Source of the DNA: Acetobacteraceae bacterium
Lineage (GTDB): Bacteria > Pseudomonadota > Alphaproteobacteria > Acetobacterales > Acetobacteraceae
Length of the DNA stretch: 11,556 nucleotides
NCBI GenBank assembly: GCA_947462945.1
Contig: CANHTE010000011.1
Location: 1-11,556, forward strand
Direction of reading: 5' to 3'
In this document: positions 6,082 through 11,556 of the stretch, in pieces
How positions within the stretch are numbered: position 1 is the first letter of the stretch
Layout: every line of letters starts with the position of its first letter
Made by a program: the position numbers and the translations under genes
The notes under the pieces: model-generated
Databases searched by the model: none
What the model saw: the letters and a program-made list of their open reading frames with translations, nothing else
Told to the model about the DNA's origin: nothing

Positions 6082-6818
6082 TGTTCAATCTCGACGGCAA
6101 GATCGCCCTCGTCACCGGTGCCTCCTCGGGCATCGGCATTGGCATTGCGGAGGCGCTGCACGCCCAAGGCGCGCATGTGGTGTTGACCGGCCGGCGAGAG
6201 GCGGAACTCCAGGGCGTTGCCGCCCAATTGGCTGAGCGCGCCAGCGTGATGCCGGCCGATCTGAATGACCCGGCGGCACCGGCCGCGTTGGTCGAAGGGA
6301 TCGAGGCCGCGCATGGCAGGCTCGATATTCTGGTGAACAATGCGGGCTTCACACGGGACATGCTGGCCCTGCGCATGGGCGATGAGGATTGGAACGCGGT
6401 TCTCGAGGTGGACCTCAACGCCCCGTTCCGCCTCGCGCGCGCCGCCCTGCGCGGCATGATGAAGCGGCGGGCCGGGCGCATCGTCTCCATCGCGTCCATC
6501 GTCGGCGTCACCGGCAATGCGGGCCAGGCGAATTACGCCGCCGCCAAGGCGGGGCTGATCGGCATGAGCAAGGCGCTGGCCCAGGAAGTGGCGCCGCGCG
6601 GCGTGACCATCAACGTCGTCGCCCCCGGCTTCATCGCCACACCCATGACCGACAAGCTGAATGAGGAACAGAAATCCGGGCTGCTGTCGCGCATCCCGAT
6701 GAAGCGGATGGGCAGCGCCCAGGATGTTGCCTCGGCCGTGGCGTATCTGGCCTCCGACGAAGCCGCCTGGGTGACCGGCGCCACCATCCATGTGAATGGT
6801 GGCATGCTGATGGTGTGA
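6081..6818 (+). CDS. fabG: 3-oxoacyl-[acyl-carrier-protein] reductase
   Basis: FabG reduces 3-oxoacyl-ACP to 3-hydroxyacyl-ACP with NADPH in fatty-acid elongation. The 245-residue classical SDR has the cofactor loop TGASSGIG (12-19), TGRR at 36-39 fitting NADPH preference, NNAG (86-89), catalytic Ser139, and Tyr152/Lys156 in YAAAK, followed by PGFIATPMT and the closing HVNGGMLMV typical of FabG. The position of the fourth tetrad residue reads EVDLNAPF, with Asp111 where Asn is usual. Start and upstream stop overlap by one base (TGATG). Sharing an operon with fabD makes the fatty-acid role much more likely than another SDR reaction. The acpP gene that often follows fabG is missing; an unrelated membrane protein gene comes next. 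Confidence 0.93.
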   Translation: MFNLDGKIALVTGASSGIGIGIAEALHAQGAHVVLTGRREAELQGVAAQLAERASVMPADLNDPAAPAALVEGIEAAHGRLDILVNNAGFTRDMLALRMGDEDWNAVLEVDLNAPFRLARAALRGMMKRRAGRIVSIASIVGVTGNAGQANYAAAKAGLIGMSKALAQEVAPRGVTINVVAPGFIATPMTDKLNEEQKSGLLSRIPMKRMGSAQDVASAVAYLASDEAAWVTGATIHVNGGMLMV

Positions 6819-6820
6819 TG

Positions 6821-6855
6821 GGCCTTGCGGCCGGTGGGGCAGGGTTGTTTATTAT
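6821..6855 (+). terminator. Candidate terminator after fabG, overlapping an AT-rich island
   Basis: CCTTGC (6823-6828) can pair with GCAGGG (6839-6844), with one G-T pair and a 10-base loop; a competing smaller hairpin pairs GGCC at 6821-6824 with 6829-6832. The right arm is followed by TTGTTTATTAT (6845-6855), as in a rho-independent terminator. The same AT-rich island could instead hold a -10 (TATTAT, 6850-6855) for the next gene, with TTGCGG at 6825 as a poor -35 at 19-base spacing. Confidence 0.4.
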
Positions 6856-6885
6856 CTGGCACTGATTTCCGGGGGGTTCCCAGCC

Positions 6886-8217
6886 ATGGCCAGGTCAGGC
6901 CGCGTGCTGTTCCAGTACTTGCTGCGCCGCTCCTCCATCGCCTTCATCCTGCTGGTGGTGACGCTGCTCGTCACCGGTTGGGTGCTGCTGCAGGCCGGCA
7001 CGCATGCGGCCCGCCAGGCGGCTCTCATCACCGCCACCCAGAATGCCGCCCGCGCCGCGCTTTCCGTCAGGCATGATCTCCACGCCATTGAGGCACGTCT
7101 GCTGGCCGCCCAGCGTGAGGGGCGGCCCCTGCCGGGCATTGCCTTCACCGCGCTGCCGCCCGAGCTCACAGCCATGCTCGCCGGTGCCGAACCCGGTCAG
7201 TTGCAGCTTTTGCCGCGCAATCCCTCGACCACGCCGGAGCTGCTGGCCCTCCTTGTCCCGGCTCAGCCGGGCGCGGCCACGCCGGCCTTGCGCATCCCTG
7301 TTTCGGCCCTGGAGGCCTTGCTGACGGCGCCGGCCGGCACCTCCCTGCGGCTCATCAATGGATGGGGTGCCGAGCTTGCGGCGGCAGGCACAGCCGGCCC
7401 GGTGCAGACCGGAATTTGGGTGCGCGAGGGCATCATCCGGGTGGAGGCCTCGGCCACGCCAGCGTCCAGCTCCTTGGCCATCGGGCTGATCCCGCTATTG
7501 GGCCTTGGCACGCTGGGCTTCATCTTTGCCAAAGACTTGCAGCGCAGGGCGCGGGTGAAGCAGAAGCTTGCCGCGCTGCGCGGCAGCCTGGCGCGCCATG
7601 CCGGGCAACTCAGCGTCAACGAGGCGCGGATGCGGCTCACGCAAAGCAATCGCGTGGTGGCCGAACGGCGTGAGGCGGCGCTGATCGAGGCCTGGCCCCT
7701 GCCAGTGGCCCTGGTGGACCCGGAGGGCAGACTCATGGGCTGGAACCAAGGCTTTGCGGCACTGCTGCCGCCCGACATCCTGCGGCGGGATTTGCCCCTG
7801 GGCATGCTGACACGGCATCTCGATATCCGCGCGGCGGGAAAGGATAATGGGCGGCGTGCACCGGGCAACCGCCCCCGCATTCGTGCGACCCCCCTGAAGG
7901 ATGGCAGCCGCATCTTCGAAGGCCTGGCCGATGCGCCGGCCGCTGGCCTCGATGAGGCACGCAGCCTGTGCCGAACGGAGATGCTGGGCCTCGCGCCGCA
8001 GCTGCGCCAGGCCGTGCTGACCCTTGATGCCCAGGCCACCAGGCTGCACGCCCATGCGCTGCGCGGCCTTGCCAGCAATTTCGGCCTGCTGGCCCTGGTG
8101 CCTGCGCTGGAAGCCCTGGAGCACGCCGCCGAAGCAGCGGATCAGGCCGCCATGGCCCTGGCACTGGAGGGCTTCGAGGCAGAGTTCACCCCCGCGCTCC
8201 TGCAACTCACCGCTTGA
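6886..8217 (+). CDS. Membrane sensor-like protein with PAS-like and C-terminal Hpt domains, no kinase core
   Basis: A 443-residue inner-membrane protein. A basic N-terminus leads to TM1 at about 18-37, a periplasmic domain at about 40-195, TM2 at about 196-215, and a basic, coiled-coil-like linker at about 216-262. A PAS-like domain follows at about 262-350 (LPVALVDPEGRLMGWNQGF). The end (about 360-443) looks like a histidine phosphotransfer domain: helical, with H390 in HAHALRGLASNFG matching the Hpt pattern H-x-L-(K/R)-G-x-A-x-x-x-G, then a Leu/Glu helix. No HisKA H-box, ATP-binding N, G1 or G2 boxes, or receiver Asp can be seen, so it cannot phosphorylate itself in the usual way. It would be a phosphorelay partner at the membrane for a kinase or receiver encoded elsewhere, or a degenerate sensor. 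No two-component gene adjoins it. The ribosome binding site is weak (a G-run at 6871-6876). Confidence 0.72.
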   Translation: MARSGRVLFQYLLRRSSIAFILLVVTLLVTGWVLLQAGTHAARQAALITATQNAARAALSVRHDLHAIEARLLAAQREGRPLPGIAFTALPPELTAMLAGAEPGQLQLLPRNPSTTPELLALLVPAQPGAATPALRIPVSALEALLTAPAGTSLRLINGWGAELAAAGTAGPVQTGIWVREGIIRVEASATPASSSLAIGLIPLLGLGTLGFIFAKDLQRRARVKQKLAALRGSLARHAGQLSVNEARMRLTQSNRVVAERREAALIEAWPLPVALVDPEGRLMGWNQGFAALLPPDILRRDLPLGMLTRHLDIRAAGKDNGRRAPGNRPRIRATPLKDGSRIFEGLADAPAAGLDEARSLCRTEMLGLAPQLRQAVLTLDAQATRLHAHALRGLASNFGLLALVPALEALEHAAEAADQAAMALALEGFEAEFTPALLQLTA

Positions 8218-8235
8218 GCGCATCAGCCTGGAACC

Positions 8236-8241
8236 GGAGGT
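8236..8241 (+). promoter_or_regulatory. Strong ribosome binding site for the SDR gene
   Basis: GGAGGT lies 9 bases before the ATG at 8251 and is the best Shine-Dalgarno match in the window. Only 33 bases separate this gene from the Hpt-protein stop, with no hairpin between, so read-through from that gene is possible. Confidence 0.75.
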
Positions 8242-8250
8242 CAAAGGACC

Positions 8251-8985
8251 ATGACCGATCTGACGGGCCGCGTGGCCATCATCACCGGCGGTGCGCGCGG
8301 GCTGGGCCTTGCCATCGCGCGGCGGCTCGCGGCCGGGGGGGCCCGTGTGGCGCTTTGGGACAGGGATGCCGCAGCCCTGGCCAACGCCGCCCCCCTGCTC
8401 GGCGCGCATGCCGAGACCGCCGATGTCACCGATGCGGCCTCGCTGGAGGCAGCCTTGGCGCGCACCGAGGCGGCCATCGGCCCTTGCGATATCATGGTGG
8501 CCAATGCCGGCATCACGGGGCCGAATCTCCTGGCCGAAGACTACCCCGTGGCCGAATGGCGAAGGGTGATCGAGGTGGATTTGATCGGCGTCTATCTCAC
8601 CTGCCGCGTCGTGCTGCCGGGAATGCGGGCGCGGAATTGGGGGCGGATCGTCAACATCGCCAGCATCGCGGGCAAGGAGGGCAACCCCAATGCTTCGGCC
8701 TATTCGGCGGCCAAGGCGGGGGTGATCGGGCTGACCAAATCCCTCGGCAAGGAACTGGCGATGACCGGGGTGCGGGTGAACTGCATCACCCCCGCCGCCG
8801 TCGAGACCGAGTTGTTTGCCCAGATGACGGCGGAGCAAATCGCCTGGATGAAGTCCAAAATCCCGATGGGGCGCTTCGGCCTCGCATCGGAAGTGGCCGA
8901 GATGGCAGCCTTCCTCGCCTCGGATGGTGTCAGTTTCTCGACCGGTGCGGTGTTTGACTGCTCGGGCGGGAGGGCGGTGTATTGA
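8251..8985 (+). CDS. SDR-family NAD(P)-dependent oxidoreductase
   Basis: A 244-residue classical short-chain dehydrogenase. The cofactor loop is TGGARGLG (12-19), Asp37 in ALWDRD ends the second strand and favours NAD(H), NAG is at 85-87, Ser138 in NIASIAG, and Tyr151/Lys155 in YSAAK. As in the fabG product, the usual tetrad Asn is Asp (D110 in EVDLIGVY). The C-terminus is SGGRAVY. Substrate cannot be read from sequence; resemblance to FabG is general. Its stop overlaps the TTG start of the DUF6165-like gene as TTGA, tying it to the glycan-type genes downstream, where it could oxidise or reduce a sugar or lipid precursor. A second FabG-like reductase is the alternative. Confidence 0.9.
   Translation: MTDLTGRVAIITGGARGLGLAIARRLAAGGARVALWDRDAAALANAAPLLGAHAETADVTDAASLEAALARTEAAIGPCDIMVANAGITGPNLLAEDYPVAEWRRVIEVDLIGVYLTCRVVLPGMRARNWGRIVNIASIAGKEGNPNASAYSAAKAGVIGLTKSLGKELAMTGVRVNCITPAAVETELFAQMTAEQIAWMKSKIPMGRFGLASEVAEMAAFLASDGVSFSTGAVFDCSGGRAVY
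8968..8973 (+). promoter_or_regulatory. Ribosome binding site supporting a TTG start
   Basis: GGGAGG inside the end of the SDR gene lies 8 bases before TTG at 8982. With no in-frame ATG until codon 63, it supports TTG as the start of the DUF6165-like protein. Confidence 0.6.
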
Positions 8986-9392
8986 GCGGGCCCGGGGCAC
9001 CTATCCTGGCGCCCATCTCCTTCGGGGAATTGCTGGACAAGATCTCCATCCTGGAGCTGAAGCGCGAAGCCATCCACAGCGAACCCGCACGCGGCTTCGT
9101 GCTGACGGAACTGGACGCGCTGCGCGATATTCTGGCCGGGCTGGACCGCACGGCCCTGGGGCCAGACATGGAGGCGGATGTCACCCGCCTGGGCGAAGTG
9201 AACCGCACCCTCTGGCAGGTGGAAGACGCGCTGCGGGAACATGAGGCGCGGCAGGATTTCGGGGCGCGCTTCATCGCCCTGGCCCGCTCGGTCTATACCA
9301 CCAATGACGAGCGGGCGCGCCTCAAGGCGCGGCTCAATCACCGCTTCGGTTCGAAGCTGGTCGAAGTGAAATCCTACGGGCCGCGCGAATGA
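8982..9392 (+). CDS. DUF6165-like small protein
   Basis: A 136-residue soluble, mostly helical and charged protein of unknown function. Its start region, ILAPISFGELLDKISILELKREAI (split as ILAPISFGEL and LDKISILELK), matches my memory of the DUF6165 family, which characteristically opens with a GEL-DK-ILE pattern. The middle is Leu/Glu/Arg-rich helix, and the end has NDERARLKARLNHRFGS followed by EVKSY, also family-like. No signal peptide, membrane segment or catalytic motif is seen. The TTG start at 8982 overlaps the SDR stop (TTGA) and has a good ribosome binding site; the stop overlaps the TPR gene start as ATGA. Position ahead of a TPR protein and a glycosyltransferase suggests an accessory role in glycan assembly, by context only. 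Confidence 0.8.
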   Translation: MSGPGAPILAPISFGELLDKISILELKREAIHSEPARGFVLTELDALRDILAGLDRTALGPDMEADVTRLGEVNRTLWQVEDALREHEARQDFGARFIALARSVYTTNDERARLKARLNHRFGSKLVEVKSYGPRE

Positions 9393-10570
9393 GCACGAAA
9401 ATCGCCCCCGCTGCCGCCATCTGGGCGGCGCCGCTGGGTGATGCGGCTGCCCCGGCGCTGCTGGGCCTGATCGAGGGCGTGACGGAGCAAGGGCTGGAGG
9501 GCTGGCTCTGCGATCCGGCGCGGCCCCTTTCCCCGGTGATTTTTCAGCTCCGGGTGGCGGATCAGGATCTTGGCCGGCACATCGCGAATTTGCCGCCCCG
9601 CCCGCAGGCTCCGGGCCGGCTGCGGTTTTGCGTGAAGCTGCCGCCCGGCATGTCACCCCAGGCCGCGCAGGGGGCGGTGATCCTGGCGCTGGATGGCCAG
9701 CGCGGGCTGAGCCGGCCCACGGGCGCGGCGGCCCTCATCGCACCAGGAACCAGCGCCGCAACCCGCGCTCCATCGGCCGAGCCCAAGCCGCAACCCGCGC
9801 CAGAGCTCACCCATCTGCTGGATCAGCTGGACGCTCCGCAACAGCTGGCCATGGTTGAAAAATCCTTCCAGGCGAAGGAATGGCCGCTGGTCCTGGCCCT
9901 GACGGAACGAGGGGCCGGCACAGCGCTTGATCCGCGGCTCGTCACCTTTCGCGGCCGTGCCTTCTTCTATCTGGGCCGACATGCCGAGGCGGTGGAGGCG
10001 CTGCGCTTCATCCAGACGCGGCACCCGCAACGCCATACCGCCATGCTCTTTCTGGGCCGCGCTTTGGCGCAGCTTGGCCAATTGCCCGAAGCGCGGGAGG
10101 TGCTGGCGCATTGCCGCACCGCCAACCCGGCGGAGCCGCGCTATGTGTTCGAAGCCGGGCGCATCGCCGCCCGCCTGGTGCAGGGTGATGACGGCCAGGC
10201 TGAACCCCGGCCCGATCTGATGGAGGAAGCCACCACCCTGCTGCGGCAGGCCTTCGAGATGCGCCCGGAAGATCACCGCCCGCCCCGGTTGCTGGCGCAG
10301 CTGGCGCTTTTGCAGCGCCGGCTGAACGAGGCGCTCTCCCTGCTGCAAATCGCCGTGGCCCTGGCCCCGCAACAGGCCGAGTTGCATATGGAGCTTGCCC
10401 GGCTGCTGACCCGGCTGAACCGGCTGGAGGAAGCGCTGGAGGCCGCGAAGCTTGCCGCGGCACTGGACCCGCTGCGTGATGGTGCCGCCTTCGCCGTGCG
10501 CATCCTGCAACGCTGGCTGGAAGCGCGCCGCACCGGACCCCTCTCCATCGGCGAGGCCGGGCCCGCTTGA
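9389..10570 (+). CDS. TPR protein with N-terminal GWL-type domain
   Basis: A 393-residue protein with no signal peptide or membrane segment. Residues about 26-85 contain IEGVTEQGLEGWLCDP and a beta-rich stretch ending GRLRFCVKLP. This resembles the small G-x-x-GW(A/L)-D-P domain seen next to or within alphaproteobacterial glycosyltransferases, though I identify it from pattern only. A Pro/Ala-rich linker (about 115-140) follows. Residues about 150-380 hold helical repeats of TPR type: YLGRHAEAVEAL, QLGQLPEAREVL, LQRRLNEALSLLQIAVALAP and LNRLEEALEAAKLAAALDP, spaced near multiples of 34. TPRs usually mediate protein contacts, so a scaffold for the adjacent glycosyltransferase is a fair inference. 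Both junctions are 4-base overlaps (ATGA upstream, TTGA downstream). Confidence 0.82.
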   Translation: MSTKIAPAAAIWAAPLGDAAAPALLGLIEGVTEQGLEGWLCDPARPLSPVIFQLRVADQDLGRHIANLPPRPQAPGRLRFCVKLPPGMSPQAAQGAVILALDGQRGLSRPTGAAALIAPGTSAATRAPSAEPKPQPAPELTHLLDQLDAPQQLAMVEKSFQAKEWPLVLALTERGAGTALDPRLVTFRGRAFFYLGRHAEAVEALRFIQTRHPQRHTAMLFLGRALAQLGQLPEAREVLAHCRTANPAEPRYVFEAGRIAARLVQGDDGQAEPRPDLMEEATTLLRQAFEMRPEDHRPPRLLAQLALLQRRLNEALSLLQIAVALAPQQAELHMELARLLTRLNRLEEALEAAKLAAALDPLRDGAAFAVRILQRWLEARRTGPLSIGEAGPA

Positions 10571-11556
10571 TCGCCTTGCCGGAAGCCGAATGGATCAGCT
10601 TCGGCCCGGCGCCCAGGCCCGATGAGGCGCTGGCCGTCACCCTGCCGGACCGCGCTGCGCTGCTGGAGTGGAATGAGGGCCGCCACCGCCTCTGGCGCGC
10701 GGCCTATCTGCGCGAATTGCGCGAATATGGGCTGGTCGCCCCCGATGCGCCCCTGACCGCGCTGCTGGAGGCGGCCGGGCGCCATCCGCTTGCCCATCGG
10801 CCCGGGGGCGCCCTGCCGGACCTCACGCCACGGCCAGCGGCGGGGCGGCAAGTAGCGCTGATCTCTCGCTTCGGCGTGCGGAAATTTGGCGGCGTGGAGC
10901 ATTTCCTGCTGCAAATGGCGCGGCTGTATCGCGCGCTCGGCTATCGCCCCATCATCCTGGGCACAAGGGCTGAAAACCAGGGCGAAGGGGGCGAGATCGA
11001 AGGCATACCCTATGCCTTCATCGCCGAGACGCCACAGGCGCTGTTCCGCTTCGCCTGGGAGCGCAGGCTGGCCTTCGCGCATGTCGTCTCCGGGCTGGGG
11101 TTCGAGGTGGCCGCCGCTGTGCGCTTCCTCGATGTGCGGCTGATCTTCGGTGTGCATTTCTGGCGCGAGATTTTCCACCCGCGCACCGGTCAGGGCGGCT
11201 ATTTCCCGGACCTGCCCCAGCACCATGCCCGCCGCCCGGAGGCCGAGCTTCTGCTGGCCGATGCCGATGTCGTCTACGCGAATTCGGCCTTCACCCAGGG
11301 GCTGCTGGAGGCGCAATTCGGCCCCCGCCTGCCCATCCTGCCCTCCCTGCCGGATGATGTGGCGTTGCCCGCCGCCCCTGTCCCCGCCGGGCGTGAGGTG
11401 GTGCTGCTGGCCAATGCGCGGATGGACAAGGGCTTCGGCCTGATGCTGCGCATCGCCGCCCTGATGCCGCGGCGCCGCTTCGTGGCGCTGGCCACGCAAT
11501 CCGACCGGCACGCCGCCCTGGCCGCGGCGGCCGAGGCGCGGCTGACCAATGTCGAG
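10567..11556 (+). CDS. GT4-like glycosyltransferase, N-terminal part (3' end outside window)
   Basis: An open frame of 330 codons runs to the right edge without a stop. It starts at TTG 10567, overlapping the TPR gene's stop as TTGA; no in-frame ATG lies near. Residues from about 97 form a Rossmann-like donor/acceptor fold: ALISRFGVRKFGGVEHFLLQ with the GG-x-E loop (about 107-112), then helix and RPIILGTR. GVHFWREIF is at about 195 and YANSAFTQG at about 237, the usual pre-linker segment of GT-B enzymes. VVLLANARMDKGFGLML at about 278 opens the second domain, as in GT4 family proteins. The 95-residue N-terminal extension (EWNEGRHRLWRAAYLREL) is not part of a standard GT4. The expected nucleotide-sugar-binding E-x7-E motif would lie beyond the window. 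Product and acceptor are unknown; surface polysaccharide or protein glycosylation is likely. Confidence 0.82.
   Translation, partial: MIALPEAEWISFGPAPRPDEALAVTLPDRAALLEWNEGRHRLWRAAYLRELREYGLVAPDAPLTALLEAAGRHPLAHRPGGALPDLTPRPAAGRQVALISRFGVRKFGGVEHFLLQMARLYRALGYRPIILGTRAENQGEGGEIEGIPYAFIAETPQALFRFAWERRLAFAHVVSGLGFEVAAAVRFLDVRLIFGVHFWREIFHPRTGQGGYFPDLPQHHARRPEAELLLADADVVYANSAFTQGLLEAQFGPRLPILPSLPDDVALPAAPVPAGREVVLLANARMDKGFGLMLRIAALMPRRRFVALATQSDRHAALAAAAEARLTNVE

Noticed and set aside
6845..6855. AT-rich TTGTTTATTAT as a promoter -10 for the Hpt-protein gene
   Set aside because: The nearest -35-like TTGCGG is a poor match at 19-base spacing, and the T-rich stretch fits a terminator tail at least as well, so it is not listed as a separate promoter.
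1..6884. The 15-base sequence CGGGGGGTTCCCAGC occurs at 1-15 and again at 6870-6884
   Set aside because: One is inside the receptor gene and the other is a leader. A single low-complexity GC-rich 15-mer match in 11.5 kb of such DNA can be chance, and nothing else flanks both copies.
7495..9000. Long antisense open frames, e.g. about 500 codons at 9000-7495 (minus) and about 410 codons at 11511-10273 (minus)
   Set aside because: They are opposite well-supported genes. GC-rich codon use gives open antisense frames, and the translations are low-complexity with His/Gln/Gly/Arg runs and no family motifs.

Overview
The window is dense, GC-rich bacterial DNA with short intergenic gaps and stop/start overlaps at most gene junctions. 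The gene set is that of a Gram-negative alphaproteobacterium: a TonB-dependent outer-membrane receptor, an LpxL-type lipid A acyltransferase, CobO, FabD and FabG. Base composition and gene style suggest Rhodospirillales, perhaps an Acetobacteraceae member of the Roseomonas type, but that placement is inference. I see no tRNA, rRNA, CRISPR array, insertion sequence or phage gene.

Layout. (1) Bases 1-1445 hold the 3' part of a BtuB-like TonB-dependent receptor, entering from the left edge. It converges on a minus-strand pair across a 12-bp perfect-stem hairpin. (2) Bases 3412-1473 (minus) hold a zinc-binding medium-chain dehydrogenase followed, with a 4-base GTGA overlap, by an LpxL-family acyltransferase. 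The order resembles the last two genes of the rhizobial acpXL/lpxXL operon for very-long-chain lipid A acylation. The dehydrogenase gene carries an in-frame 12-bp tandem repeat. (3) Divergently from 3571 is cobO, cob(I)alamin adenosyltransferase; with the receptor it suggests corrinoid uptake and activation. (4) Bases 4284-6818 form a fatty-acid operon, fabD - GNAT - GNAT - fabG, with two tandem paralogous acetyltransferases between genes that are commonly adjacent. The fabD leader carries three 16-bp tandem repeats ending at the start codon. (5) Bases 6886-8217 encode a two-TM membrane protein with a PAS-like domain and a C-terminal histidine phosphotransfer (Hpt) domain but no kinase core. 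(6) Bases 8251-11556 form an overlapping run: an SDR oxidoreductase, a DUF6165-like protein, a TPR protein with an N-terminal GWL-type domain, and a GT4-like glycosyltransferase that runs off the right edge. It looks like a surface-glycan or protein-glycosylation operon. Two of its three overlaps are TTGA, so two of its genes appear to start at TTG.

The themes are envelope lipid building (acyltransferase, FabD, FabG), cobalamin handling, and glycan assembly, with one unusual phosphotransfer protein between the last two blocks. The observations most worth following are the kinase-less membrane Hpt protein, the SDR-DUF6165-TPR-GT operon, the GNAT pair between fabD and fabG, the detached dehydrogenase-acyltransferase pair, and the two tandem repeats.
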